This document shows, one piece after another, positions 10,404 to 24,800 of a DNA stretch of 64,000 nt. The translations under genes were made by a program, and so were the position numbers. The stretch is from Pampus argenteus (Eukaryota > Chordata > Actinopteri > Scombriformes > Stromateidae). The stretch covers positions 12,527,001 to 12,591,000 of the forward strand of contig CM072877.1 of assembly GCA_036937835.1 (NCBI GenBank). Reading direction: 5' to 3'. Each line of letters opens with the position of its first letter. Position 1 is the stretch's first letter. The notes under the pieces are model-generated. The model was not told the origin of the DNA. It made no database searches and saw only the letters and a program-made list of their open reading frames with translations.

Positions 10404-12399
10404 GTAAGTGTAGGCCGGCCATCGATTTTTAATGTGTGTCTTGTACAACTGACCAGGTGACGGACTACAGCAGGTGGTGCTGTGTCCCTGAGGGAGTTTG
10501 TAACAGCAACATGACTTACAACCTCAAAATGACATGCCTCTGAGATGACAAGGCATGATTATTCATGAAATACTCAACAAAAAAAGTATGTTTTCTCTGC
10601 ACTGCCCAGTGCACAAATGTTTGAATGTTTCTGTAGTTGTTCTTATGCTCCGTTTCAAGGCAGGCAGGGACAGGGCCAAAGTTTAATTCTCTTTGCCAAA
10701 GCCAGAAATAAAAGAGCAGATATTCAAACTTCTGTCATCAGCTTAACTGTTTTAAACTTTTAAGTTCAACACCAAATAGCCACTGATATCAATCTTTTAA
10801 CCGCCAGTTTCCTTCTTTACCATCTTTACCACATTGTTTATCAAAAATCAACGTGTCTTTTAGTTATTTGTATCGCAGCTATAAGTCTTAGCTTTCTCTG
10901 AAAGGAGGAGGAGGAAGGAAATTCGGGTAACCACCAACAATGCATTCGTCAGACTCAGTTTTGCCTCTGCGTTCCCCCTTTTCCATGTAATTGCAATGTG
11001 CTGTGTGTGTGATATATAATGCTCGTGGCTTAGTCTTTGATGTCGTGTTTTCATGTCAACATCTACCTTTCCTGTTGGGCTGGGCAAAGGTCATATACAC
11101 CATTTCCGTTTGATCTGTTATTTTTCTGAACTGGTGCAGGCAGTGGCTCACAGGCACAGAGAATACTCGCATCCGATTTTCTCTCTGTCACACTAGAAGG
11201 TAAAGTGTATCTTGCAAATATGGTATACAAATTTCCTAATAAATTTAATAATGCACTAAGTTGTAACATGTGACTGCACTTAACCCCAGTCTCATTTCCA
11301 CTACACAGTTTGCAGCTTCAATTTTGTTTCAGAGGAAAAGGAATGCATGACAGGCAGGGCTTAAACCAGTGAAACTCAATAGTGCATGAAATATTTCATT
11401 GTACCAAATAGTATATGCTTTGTCTCACTTTTGGAACTGTCAATTTAATTTGCATGCACATGTGTATAATCACGACATGGTATTTGTAACGATGCATGAC
11501 GTAATATGGTAGATGTGCATTTAGGGATTGAGATGCAATACAAGACAAACCTGCCCTCCAATGAAACATACGGTTGGCAGCAAATCAAAGCTGTGCTCTA
11601 ACAGGTCTCCAGCCATCCAGGGTGTGTCTCATATTAACTCTGTCCTCTGCAGGCCCGGCTGCACCACAGTTGATAGAAAGTAAGACAGGTTTTTGGAAAG
11701 ATGTGAATGCATTACAGGGACATTTCTAAAGAGTGTGAGGGAGGATATGGCCACAGGGACGTTCACTAGACCACTGGAAAGATGAATACCAAAAATTTTG
11801 CTCAGTCTTTAGGAAAAAAAAAGAGATCATAGCTTTGCCTCCCATTGGTAGATTTTTCACAATGCTTCACTTGGCTGTGGTTTGTTTGTCTCAGTCTAGA
11901 TACCTATGTCAAAATGTATTGTTTACAAGCAGTGGGTTCACTGAAAGGACACTGAGATGATAGGGTCAAAGTACAGATGCAGAGTCGCTGATCTGAAATT
12001 CTTTTAAGGTAAACAAAGGATTATCAGTCCTTCGTTGTTTTTGTTTTTTTAATTCCTGTGGGTTATTGCAAGATAATACCATAGCTTGTATGAATATCCT
12101 TTTTCCAGTTCTCTGGAGGATGTTCATTAGCATCATTTAATAAAATGAAAATAAGTGAGTGCTTCTGTTCTTTCTGAGCGGCTTTCTCATCTGGTGGGTA
12201 TTTGCCTTTCTGTTATGTATGCATATCCTGCAAAACACACTTCATAATGAGCTAGCAGCTTCAGAGGAGGACTATATTCTTTATAGTGTTTCTTTGTGAT
12301 GATCAGTAAAATAGTATAGCCATACATTTAATATAAAAATATGAGATGATTTCTTTTTCCATGCTAAACATTTTGTATAACAGAGGACGTTGTGTTACT

Positions 12400-12465
12400 G
12401 AACATAAAGCCCCTAGAGGCAAATTTGTGGTATTGGGCTAAACAAATTAAATTGACTTGACTTGA
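12400..12465 (+). repeat. Teleost interspersed repeat tail
   Basis: The segment with AAATTTGTGGTATTGGGCTA followed by AAATTGACTTGACTTG is the end of a repeat type commonly seen in fish genomes. Only this short end is recognisable. Confidence 0.45.
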
Positions 12466-12728
12466 AGGCTTCTGTTTGCGGTTAGCAGTGCTCTACTTTG
12501 AAAATAATAATCTTTCCTAAATACCAGCTGCAGCTGATACTACCCGACTACAGGCACCACGTTATATATAATTTACACTGTTTGTTTTACATACTTTTTT
12601 CCCGTCATATTCTCTTCCTTTGAATTTAATTCACTCTTGTGAATAGTTGTTCTTAGTGTGGAGTCTATCTCTAATTGGATTAATGGTTCATGAACTATCC
12701 AGTGTAAAATATGTTCTTCTGTCTGTAG

Positions 12729-12834
12729 GTGAAACATGAGCAGCAGCTACAGTGTCTCTCTGGCTGGCCCTGCTCCATGGGGCTTCAGACTGCAAGGAGG
12801 GAAGGACTTCTGTCTTCCCCTCACCATCTCACGG
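12729..12834 (+). CDS. pdlim5: pdlim5 exon 2: start codon and first half of PDZ
   Basis: Acceptor CTGTAG at 12728; ATG at 12736; donor gtgagt at 12835. Encodes the carboxylate-binding loop PWGF and the first PDZ strands, 33 codons, phase 0. A (CA)n tract starts 16 nt after the donor. Confidence 0.96.
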
Positions 12835-12846
12835 GTGAGTCAAATG

Positions 12847-12891
<45 letters not shown>

Positions 12892-15800
12892 CTAACTGTA
12901 TGTACCCTTCCATGACAGTCACCTCTGAGGCATGCTACTCATGCCATTTGCCTAGTAAGTGATGAAAGTACGTGTGCCATTCATCACCTCTGTTGACACT
13001 CATTGCTGGATTTAGACACCCTCTCTAACAGTTCATGGCCCCTGTCAGTCAGTCCCACACGGTGTTGACCTATCTCTGATTAAGACTATAACTATTGTCA
13101 TAATAAAGTTACACAACTGAGTTGTAACTACATTGTCTGTCAATTTACAAAAACTCCCTTGAATTTGTCTTATGGCCATTCAGGATATATTTGGTGGATT
13201 AAGCCGGTAGCTGTTAACAGCTGCTGTCATTTTAGGCATTCAGATGAGGGATAGTGCTAAGTGTCCTGGCCTATCTCCCTGGCGTTAGTCCTGATGTGAG
13301 ACACAGGAGACTACAGTATGTACTGTGTCTGCAGTGGAAGAATCAAAACCTGTCCTTAAATGGCCCATTTGACTGAAACTTGAGAAAAGCCACATTGGTT
13401 CTGTAATAACTATTTGACTTTGGGCCACATAAATTCAAAGTGGGATTTGGCTCTGGCTGACCAGGTTCTGTTGAGGCCTGAGCTGATAGAAAGGCTGCTA
13501 GAAGAAATCGGCGTTTGAAAAACAGGCCTGTTTTTGAGACAGATCCAACCTCAGCCTATACATAGTTACACTGTTTATGTTCATGGTGCAAGGGCATTCA
13601 GTGGAACACACTGAGATGCATTTTGTACAAATTAAATGAACTGCAGTGCAGCTTACTACAGGTCTGTCCAGTAGCAGTCCACACAAGGGTATCTGAAGTA
13701 TCTCAATTATACTAAATTTGCTTTTTGTCAAACAGGATTAAAAGCAGGCAACCTGTCTTAAGTGTGGTCTGTTCTTTGACAATAACTCTGGCTATTGCAG
13801 AATGAGCAGTGTTATGAAGTCCTTGCTGCTTCCTGTTATGAAACTTTAATCTCAAATGTCATGACCAAGGTCAGTGACTCTGTTTATTTGTTGTTGGCAG
13901 GATCAGTTACATAGTTTTGAATGTTGTGTGTGGAGAGGATTGACTTTTCTCATGTGGTAATATGACCATCTCTGTTAGGACATAGTTCTTCTAAGAGTAT
14001 GAAAAGGCCAAGCATAGCTGCTACAGACTATTTTTATGTCCTGCCACCCTGATAGATATGGTATGCAGGACATTATGTTGTCATGGCAGCCTCCACACTT
14101 GTCACCTGATTAGATTTTTCAGGAACCTTCATACATACAAATGTGTGTGATATTTATAGGGTTGAGCTATGTCATGTTTTTACTAGAGAGTTTTAAATAG
14201 CATGAGACAGGTGAGTTGGGAAAGGCTTCAAAAAAAGCGTGACTGAAACTTTGTATCTGTTAAAATCACAGTGCATGTAATGTGCTTGTTTTGATGTAGT
14301 TTTGTGGGTTATGGTGGTGGCTTCAGTAGCTACTCCATGGACCATAAAAGTGTTGAATACATTCTGTGTCCACCAGCAGCCCTGTGTTGAGTCATCAGTG
14401 GCCTGGAACAAGGCGGGCAAGGCAATATGACTTACAGCTTTTCATTCCAGCACACTATTGGTTAGTGTCATTTCGTGACATATTTTCATCCCAGCTTGTG
14501 ACCAGCTCATGAGTGGCACCGTAAATGGCTCAGATTACTTGTTATTGCCCTGGTGCCAGGAATAAATCTTTCTTTTGTTTGCTTATCTTAGCTAGAATCC
14601 AACCTCACACAAAGCACAGCCAATACAATGCACGCTGGACATGTGCTCTATTTTGATTTTCCTAAATATGAGGGAGGGCATCCTGCCTTTTTGCTGAGAT
14701 TTGTCTTCTCGCAATGGGCTGCAGTAGAGTGTAGTGATCTTGTAGTAGACTTGTAGTGATCCCTTACACCTTGTATATCTGTTAAAGAAGAATAGAGAGA
14801 ATATTCAGCACATACTAGACAAATGTTTTTACATGTTAAACAAGTCAGCTATGAAAATTGTTTTCTAATCTGTCATTGACCCATTTTTAATTTACAGGAG
14901 TAACTGTATTCTGAAAAGTAAAAGGCACATATATGGAAACATCTGCCAACAGTTTAAATATTACTTCAGTTCCTTCATTAGAGGAGCCGAGAGAAAATTG
15001 TGTAGACCACAGGCCTATTTCAAGGTTCACTAGAGACCCACGATGCTAAATAGACTTAATTTGCAGTATAGAATATGTCGTTGCCCCATTAGGGCTTATA
15101 TTTGCTTAGATTGATGTAATTACCATGGAATCATGATGTAATTACCCCTACTTGAGCTTACCATATGTAACTGATCAACAGATTACATACAGTATAGTGC
15201 AGGATGGAAGTTGCTGGCTGATGTTTTTAAGGCCTTGAGGTAGAATATATACCATAACTGATGTCAATCTTTTGATACTGTGTGGTTTGGGTGTCACAGT
15301 ATGAATTGTAATACTCAAATACAGTATAGAAGTCATTATACCAACATTTATTATAAACTGTAGGTATTTACGTGTTTAAAAAAAGGTTTGCATTAAATAT
15401 TCTGTAAAAAGTGTTGTGTGTTTGTTCTGTAGTCAAGATGACAAGTTTATCTGAGACCACCCAATATTGTATAGATGACTTATGGAGGAAGGACCTTGGT
15501 GTCTGTTCCTGCTCCCCCTCTTTCCTTTCTAGTTGTCTGCAGCTATTCTAGCTCCTTTTTAGGAATTTCTTGACTGGCTTCCACATGGGAAATGCACCCA
15601 CCCACAACATTTTAACGTTTTTGCTTTGTTTAGGAAAATAGAAACCGTAGGAAAATATCAACATTGCAATGGACGGGACAATTCTTTAAATTTGCAGGAC
15701 AAGCTTCAGTCCAAGAAAGATAAAGGGGAAAAAAAGGGGAGCGAGAGAAGGAAAAAAGTTAATAAGAACTGAAAATAATTATTACACACATTGAATGTCG

Positions 15801-18800
15801 TCTTGCTGTAGGTCAGTCGGGTGGCAGCAGAGTGAAATTCATCTCTTTTTCCATTGACCCCCTTCACATTCCCCGCTTGTCTTTTATATCCTTTAGTTTG
15901 TTGTTATAGTGGCATGTGATACTTTGACTGAACATTGCACAAACTAATTTTAGCTCTGCAGTCAGCTCTGAGTCTCCAGATGTGTTCTTCTTTAAGTACC
16001 ACTATAATGTTTTAATATGATGATGCCACTTTCACTCTAAAAGAAGAGGAATTTGATGATGTGTATCTGGGCAACCCACATCAACATTAGAGTAAAATGT
16101 TAGCATATTCTTTGTACCTATTATTTGTTTTAACAGAGGCCCGAAAACCCCGCAAAAGTTGTTAAATAATTTATTTACTAAATATCATAAACTATATCTT
16201 GTCTCTTTTTGCAGATGGTTTAAACTTCAAACCATCCTTCATTGTGTTCTTTGACCTGCTTATAAACATGCAGTATAATTTACTTACCCAGCATTCTTTA
16301 TATTTACAGCCATGTTACGATGCCTTAAATCCAGCACATACTGTATGCCAAAATTTGAAAGGTTGACCAAATCCGCAGTTACATCCCTCTCCGCATCTTA
16401 AAAGTGCTGTCAAGTTAGATTTGTAGAGCAACACTGAGTAGAACACATTCATCTATGTCCAATTTTCAATTCAGAACAGACTTATTAAGACTTATTATAT
16501 CGCAAAAATACCAGCAGGATATTGTATTAATGTTTACTATGTATGGCAACACATAGATATCATCAATAGAAAACCTGCCATCACAGAAAATGTGTTAGTT
16601 TTAATTGTTGATGTACAGTTAATACAGAAAGTGTATATCTTGTTAAGCTCTTTGGAGAAAGGATGATATGACTTGCCCTGTCTGACATTGAGCCATGACA
16701 TTTGGCTCAGCTCACGTTGAGACGGATAGCTCTTGGTCTGTGCTGCATAGCTGCCAAACAGTGCGTCTGTATATTTTTTTATCTGTCTCTTGTATTAAGC
16801 ACATTTTAATGGAAACTGAAGTTTAATAGAAACTATCCAGGATTTCACACCATCATGTTATTGTATACTGTATTTCAGATTAAAAAAAATAATCTGTAAT
16901 TCTGTGTGATTCTAAGCAGGGTCCTAAAATGTGTACGGGTTACATATGGGTTTTGTAGAAGACTGTTATCTGCAGTATGTGTTTGATCCCAGTATGATTT
17001 GCCTGGTGTCTAGAGTTACTACTGAGGGCATCTGCTTTCAATCGCCCCCAACGCTATATGGCAGAGCTATAAAGAATAACTAAGCCGTCTCTTGATTTAG
17101 ATTTAGATAACTCACATCGTTTTTTGTTTTGATAAAAGATGTTTAAAGGAACAATCCACTTTTCTCTGTCTGAGAAAGTTTTTCCCCAATCGAGAATGAG
17201 CAAACGGGCCACTGCAGATGACTGTCTTGACATGTCTTAATGGTTGCAACTTGGGCTACAACACAAAGTTCATTTGTCTTACTTATTCTGGACAGTAAAA
17301 GATCCCCTCCAAATGCACTTACAATGTGATGGGGATCTGTGCAAAAAGCCATGGTGGAAGGAGTAACATAAAGAGGGAATCACATTGTAAGCACATTATT
17401 AAAGGATCTATAATTATTCAGCATTTACAGGTGGAATGATTACAGCAAGAAAAACCTGTTTTAATGTTCATTCGGGTTCCTGAACATTGTTTTAAGACAG
17501 AATTGAAAAATTATGAACCAATCGTTTTTTAAGGTGCAATATAAGTACAGTTCATTTAACATTTACCACAGTCATTGGTACATTTTTATAATGTTGTTTC
17601 ACGTCTGAATCATTCTGCCATCCAGTAGGTGAAACATAACAATCATCATGCCATTTTGCTGGCTAGAAATCCAGCGGTTCCATTTTAAACCTTGCATGGT
17701 AGCTGAATGAACCACGGATGGAGGTATAAACCAGCATGGGCACTTGGCTCAAACCCTGAAGCCTTTTCATATCACCTGCCTCAGCAGTTCTTGTCAGCCA
17801 AGCTTGTTTCTGACCTGACTAAAGAGCATTCAGTATTCAGTGCAGGGTTGGTACTGCTTTGTGTTGTTTTGTTTGCGTTGTCATGGCAATTTGACTAAGA
17901 GCTCCTATGTAGGTCTGTGAGGCATCTCATGTTTTTTTTTTTTCAGCAGCGTGATGTAGTAAGAGACTGGGGTCGAACCATGACAACCATGGGTCTACCT
18001 CTGTTCAAGTGCTGTTAATTGGGATGTTTGGCTTGGAGGAAAAGAATACTGGCTATTTGGTCTCCTCCCTATTGCTGTATTTTACTCCATGTAGTTCAGA
18101 TTTCACCTCTGTACTGTTTTTTAACAGTTTGCGCAAGGTGTTGCAGGTATGCAAACGTTGAAAAGAAGACTTGGAGTCTCTTGACAATAAACTGTACTTT
18201 ATGACTTGTGCTTGTGCTAGCCCAGCAGGTTGCTGTGTGCTGTGCTGTCTGATGTTCTCTTGACAGATTAATCCCAGAGATTCTGCTGCAAATACGGTTT
18301 CTTTTTAGATGAGCTTTACAGGTTGGGTTGAAGGCATGCAGGGGCCACAGCCCTATTATTATGCAATAGGATTCAAAATTAAGAGACAACATTTTAAAGT
18401 TGTCAGTCAGGTTTTCAGATACATCGAATACATTCGTTAAAAAAAAAAAAAAAGTCTCATAAAACTACGTAACAATCTTATTAAAAACTGGAAAGTTTGT
18501 GAGAGGTTATTTTTGGGCAACTTTATTATTTTTGGGCAACTTTATAATTACATAGAAAACGTGAGTCAACCTGCTTTAACCGTACATGTTTTTGATGACA
18601 TAATGTAAGGCCCAGGCCTTTTCCATATAAGGTCCTCTATCTTAGTCTACCCTACACAGACATGACATGCATCACACAGGCCTTCAGCCACCACCACAAG
18701 ACACTTCCTGTAACATAACTTCTCGAATGAGAACTGACCACAACCCTCGTCTTTGCTCCATAATTTAACTGCAGGAAGGCTGTTACGCACCAGCAGGGAA

Positions 18801-21800
18801 TATGATCAGTATCCTAAATAATAAAGCGTTATCTCACATGTGTACAGTTTTAAAGGATGTACTATAAATAGTAGTACTGTCTCCTTCTCTTAGAAAGATG
18901 ATGTGAGGTTTAAAACGTTTGAACTGTTAACCAGTGTTTTAAAAATACGGCATTGATGATCTGTTTATTGAAAAATTCCAGTGTATTAAGAGTTTTGGCA
19001 GCAGCCTACTCCTCTGAACAGAGACTTCTTTCTGGAGAGGCACTGTATGTCATAAATCTAGCCGTATCAACTACCTATAAAAAAAACAAACAAACATTTT
19101 CTATCTAAACAAAATCTCTGTTTTCAATCTTTTATGGAATCCTTCATTTTGTTTCTTTAATTGATTTCCTTATTTAGGATAAGTTTATAACTGAGAGCAA
19201 ACATTTAAATCTGAACAGTCTTTGTTATGAATTTGATTTTGTTTATTTTATGACTGTATTTGATTATGGCTATATAACAGATGGATTGAAGACACATGGA
19301 AGTAATAAAGACTATTAATTTGTCTAGACTTCATACTGTTACGGTTTTTTAAATAGTTTTTCTGGTACAAAATCCCTTTGAATTACACTTCGTCTCCTTA
19401 CAGTTAGGTGAAGAAGGAATTCTTCCACAAAGACATTTATACCAGAAATAAATTAAGGTTTTTTTTTTATCTACTAATGTCATAATCTCCATTGTGCTAT
19501 AGGATTTACCATAAACCCTCACAGATCTACCAACCATTGTACAATATACTGTATTCAAGCTATATTTGTAGGAACAGAGGCCTTACATACGTAGTGTGTA
19601 ACCGGTCATTATCACCAACTCCACAGCAGTCACACCATTATGTGGCTAGCATCTCATTCATGTTAAGGCACTTACAAAGACACTTCATTCATTTGGAAAG
19701 CATCTCACTCATCTGCCAAACTAACACAAAACCCTCTTGTTGCCTCTTTTTTCCCTATTTGACTTAGCAAGATTTAAAATAGGAACTTGTACTTTACAAA
19801 TTGAGATCACAAATGACATAAAATGATGTGTTTGATAGCATTTAGTAAAAACACATTGCTAAAGCGTCCTCCTTTCTCGAGAGAGCAGCACAGCCAAAGT
19901 TCCAGTTCATTACTTATCCGCTCTTCAACCCGAGTGTTTCAGACCTCCCTTGATATATATTTATAGACTTTGGATGCCAAGGATTCTTACTATAACATCT
20001 ATTTGTTTTGTATCCATGTGAGAAAGACAGCGTTTGACTGCAAGAAGTTGGGATTTATAAAGTGCTCTCTGTTCATCGCAGACTGAAGCATTAAACATTG
20101 TTAACCACATATAAAAACACATATTATTCCAAGAATGTTACAAGAGTCATCTCCTCTCCTTGATTCTTGAAATAGGACATGTTTGAGGAATTACCAAATA
20201 TAGAAATATATAGTTTTGACTTTTCTCACGCCCCTACAAGGAGTGAACCTATGATCTCTTTTTCACTCTTCCTTCCTCTCTTTGCACACACACACACATG
20301 TAAACGTAGACACATATGCGGGGAGGGGGTGAATGAGAGTGAAGAATACACGTAACAGGGACACATTCATTCAGTGACCCTTCAGAAGCTTTTTTTTCTG
20401 CTATTAACCTGTGGAGCTGTATGATTAAGTTTTGAGCAAAGGAAATGCAAGTTATCTCTGAAGAATGCTCTGTGTTATTTTATTGAAGGTAAATGAGTCA
20501 GGACAGACAACAGGTGTGTCTCTGAGTCTGTGTGAGACACTGAGTGAGCAAGTGAGTCATTCGAAGCCGTGTACGTGTCTGTGCAGTGAGCACCCTACAC
20601 TTTGTGAGCAGCAGCCACTTAGCATGTGGCTGTACTATGGGTTTCCAAGGCATTGGTATGCATACATCAGCCTCAGCTATCCGTTCAACACTTTCTGCCA
20701 CTGATAATGACTCCAGAGAAATGTGTCACTGTCGACCCTCCGGTCATTGCCACCACTTCTGTCACTTCCTCATTCTTTTGTGCCTTCCCTCCCACACTTT
20801 TCCCCTATTTTGTTATTACGAGGCTTATCACAATGGCACATTCTTTATGTCTCATTGTCTTCCTTTTTAAAACCAGGGAAGGTTTTAGAGCTACCTAATC
20901 TGAATGCATTCTTTGGAAGTGTGGAGAGGGAATATATTGTTTTGTGTTTATCTGTCTAAATCAGGGCTAGTTTATATATTAAAATAAAAAACTACTGCCA
21001 AGTATGCGTGATGAAGACAGCTGAAAGTGAAATGTCTTTTATGCATTAAATGGTTGTCGGTGTGATTGTTTATTGATTTTTAGATGGCAGTGGTTGAGCA
21101 TTTGCTTAAGTATTATGTTTAATACTTAATAGAGGTGACAGCTAAAATGCCTTCCCTCTCATCATGCCTTTTGCCTTTTGTTTTGCATTAGGTGTCTGAG
21201 GCTTCAGGCATCTAAGGTTCTGCTCTTTCGCAATGAGAAATAACATAAAGATATAATCACGAAGAGTACACCGAGTTCTTTTTTTGTTCCTGCATGATGG
21301 AATCCAGCATGGCTGTACAGGTTTCGAGCGCGTAAAAGTGCGCTGAGTGATTGATGAGGTTCACAGTTTTGTGTAATCACTGGCCGATCACCACACCTGG
21401 CAGAGAGTCATCCCATCGTCATGGATTTATTAGGCTACATCCGGCGTTTTAAATGCAAGTCTTAGCATGGTGAGGACCTGATAAACGCTATTTTACTGAT
21501 AGGCACAGTTTTACAAAGGATGTGTTCAATACTTAAAGACTCTCTGAACATAAAGAAAATATTAATTTGTGTGGATTTATTGGACACAAATTTCGATGAC
21601 CTGGAGGATGGTTTAGGACTAGAGGTGCATACGATCTGTGCAATAATACATGAAACAAACAGCAAAGAAAACCCCGGAGTGGCTCTGAATGTCCTGAAGA
21701 GAACCAGCAAAAAACATGGACGTGGCCCCTCTGTGGATGTGGTGGAGTGGAGAACTGAAGATAACATTTTCCCACACCAATATTTACTCCGAGAGCTGCA

Positions 21801-24800
21801 GAGGATCAGCAAGGGGGAATTTAATTTCCAAAATGCTGTTGTGCAATGCTTGAAGAGGCAAAATCAAAAACACTTGAAGCTGTAATTATTGGCAGTGGTG
21901 CTCATGAAACGTACTGAGATTATTGTTATTATTATTTAGAAAAAACAATTATTGTATTTGTCAAGGTTAAGTTGTAGTAACTATGAAGACAAAAACGTTT
22001 TTAAATAAAATTTTTAATACATTTGCAAAATGTTTTTTTCAGATTTTAAAATTACTTCTAGTCTGACACAATAAGATTTATATTCAGCCTTTGGATCGAA
22101 ACCATGTGGTTTTGATTTGTGATCATGTGGTCATTTGGTAGCGTAGTCATCATTGTGGAAATGTGTTCATATTTTTCATGAGTATATTGTTTTTTGTGGA
22201 TGTAAAATCTTTGTCCCATGAATGTTTCAAAGTCGATGTTTTGAAGAGAATAAGATGCCCATCTTATCTAACCAACGTTACATAATACAGGAAACGGAAA
22301 GGAGAACACAGTAATTGGTGGTTGTAAGAAATAATTCAACGCAATTTCATTTACAACATTTTTAGTTGGCATTTGATCCTTGTTCATTTTATTAATTTTA
22401 ACTATGAAGTTCCAAATGTAAACTCAGTACTTGAAGCAGCATTGAATGTTTCTGTTTGTTCATGAATGTCACTTTGAGCAATAAAATTGACCTGCTTTGT
22501 TTGATACAAATATGTGGATGATAAACTTTTTTTTTTTTTGTGTGTGTCCTTGCAGCTTACTGATGGAGGCAAAGCTGCCAAAGCCATGATGAGTGTTGGA
22601 GACATCATTCTGTCCATTAATGGCATATCCACAGAGGGCATGAATCACCTAGAGGCCCAGAACAAGATTAAAGCCTGCACAGGCAATCTCAGCCTCACTC
22701 TGCAGAGGTAATAGATGCACACATGAGCACACTTTCACAAATCTATGGATTTCAGTGAAATGTATGTACATATAACAAACTTCCTTAGTACCCCGGTACT
22801 CTATTTTTTTTTTTTTTTAAAGCACAGTTGAGCCACACAACCAAGCATTTGGAGTGCACTTCATGTTGTTTTCCTCATCATGTACTCTCATAGTTTATTT
22901 AACAACTGTAGTGTGTATTTAAGCCTAGCTTTAGTTTATGTATCTTGTCCTCTACATTATAATTAGATTGGCTAGCGTGATATTGAATTCAGAATGATTT
23001 CCTTGTATTCCAAAAAGTTAATTCCAGGACAAAGCTGTACACTTTACAGTATAACATTGCATTGTAGACTTTTATTAAACACATTCAATGTAGAGAGTAA
23101 AGTCGCAGTTACACCTTGTTGGCACAACATTGGAAATTCTGCCCTTGGATTTTCAGTAAGGACCCAAGATCCTGTGAGAAAGTGGTTGTATTGCATATAA
23201 ACACACACACACGCACACACACATACACACACAGAAGAACCATCTGAATCCCATGTTATAACAGGGAAGTTCTTGATTAATGTGGCTGCGTCGTGGATGG
23301 CACTGAACCTGTCAAAGTAATCAGATCATGTTTCGGTTTTAGTTTGTATTAGATCCTACTCCTCTGCTCCTCCCATTAGGAAAAAAGGAAGACCCTGGTA
23401 TTCCAGGGCCCTTGAGTGTATTAAAGCCCTTTTTAGGAGCATCATTAGTGAACACTCTTAAAGCCCTCTCTTCCCTCCATATGGTATGCTTCAAAGAAAA
23501 GAAAAACGGAGATCCAACTGAGGATTTAGTTGTAGTTATATTTGTCCATTAAAGAAAGGATTCAGTTTGCAAGTTTCCTCAACTTTGTGTGTGTAGTTTT
23601 ACTTTCAACATAACATAATAGTTTCAAAGAATGATCCCTTGTAATGAATGTGAGCCAAGCTCTTTAGACAAGCGCAGTATATTTCTGCAGTCAAGTGTAA
23701 AGAAGAGTAGTTTTAGTGTCAGACACTAACAAATGGAGGCAAAGCACGCATGCTTTCAAAGCTGTAAAACATGTTGACAAAAAAACTCAGCCGGGTTTGC
23801 ATGTCCTGTCATTCCATCACCACATCAAAGGAGAAAGGAGTCTGTGCTTTAATCGTGGGAAAATAGTCCTAAAATAGCCCTGTCGCACAGCTGCATGTAA
23901 TCTACAGTGGGTAATGAATACACAATGAAACATCAAACATTTCAGTCCTACAGTACAAGTAAACTATAACTAAAATCACCCACTACCAGTAGAGATTTTT
24001 TATAAGGTTTCCTTTATTTTTATGCATTTTTAGAAGCTTATATTAGTTCTATCAAGTGACACAAAAAGAAATACAGTATACAGGACTAAAGTATGTAGTA
24101 AATAAAGTAAACTGGGGTGATCAGTGTCTTGCTGCAGGGAACTTTTGGATGCGCGGGAACATAACATTGTTATGTGTTTATTTTCATGAAGATCTGCAAA
24201 AAGGCCACTACTGAAGTACAAGAAGTGTTTCTGTCAAGCAACACTTTCTCCATCAGTGTTCCCAGATGTGATTTATGGTCTTGATGTGAACTGATAAGAC
24301 TGTGAGGGTCATAATAACATTCCAGGAGTGCCAAAAGATGATTAATGGGACTGCATATCAGCACCATTATGTCAATTTGTCCTCATTCACATTTTATAGG
24401 CGTTTTCCTTAAAAAGACACTTAAAAGGGCACATCCAAATCGTCATGGTGTGAGTACATAAATATGAAGCATCTGATTCCAATACACGAAGATTAGCCAT
24501 TATAAGCTCTCACTGATGTGCACAGCTGTATGCACTGATATAATATCTAGTGTCACACATCATTTATTTAATAGCTAGAGATGTTTAGCTGGATGTACAA
24601 AAAAAAACGCTTCCAGTTAAAACCTATTTAAGTTTTACATACCATACAGTGTTTCCGTATATTGTCTAGACAGCAAAGGCACTCTGGGTTATTAGGGCCA
24701 ATATGTTTACGTTATTTCCCTGTTGCTAGGTGACAGGAAACGTGTTATCTTCAGAGAGGAAATGAACTTGGGGGTTTAAGAGTACTCTCCGTATCCTGTT

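Larger units (their letters stand above)
7849..12728 (+). other. pdlim5: pdlim5 intron 1
   Basis: Mostly non-coding. It contains an exon-like segment at 10266-10403 and a repeat remnant near 12400-12465. Nothing else could be supported. Confidence 0.7.
12835..22555 (+). other. pdlim5: pdlim5 intron 2
   Basis: Long intron splitting the PDZ domain. It contains the nested open frame at 21421-21885 and repeat-like sequence at 17140-17360. The other listed frames in it are short and without splice or family support. Confidence 0.75.

Noticed and set aside
10173..10448. Minus-strand 91-codon frame opposite the candidate exon
   Set aside because: Shadow of the pyrimidine-rich + strand; the splice signals are on the + strand.
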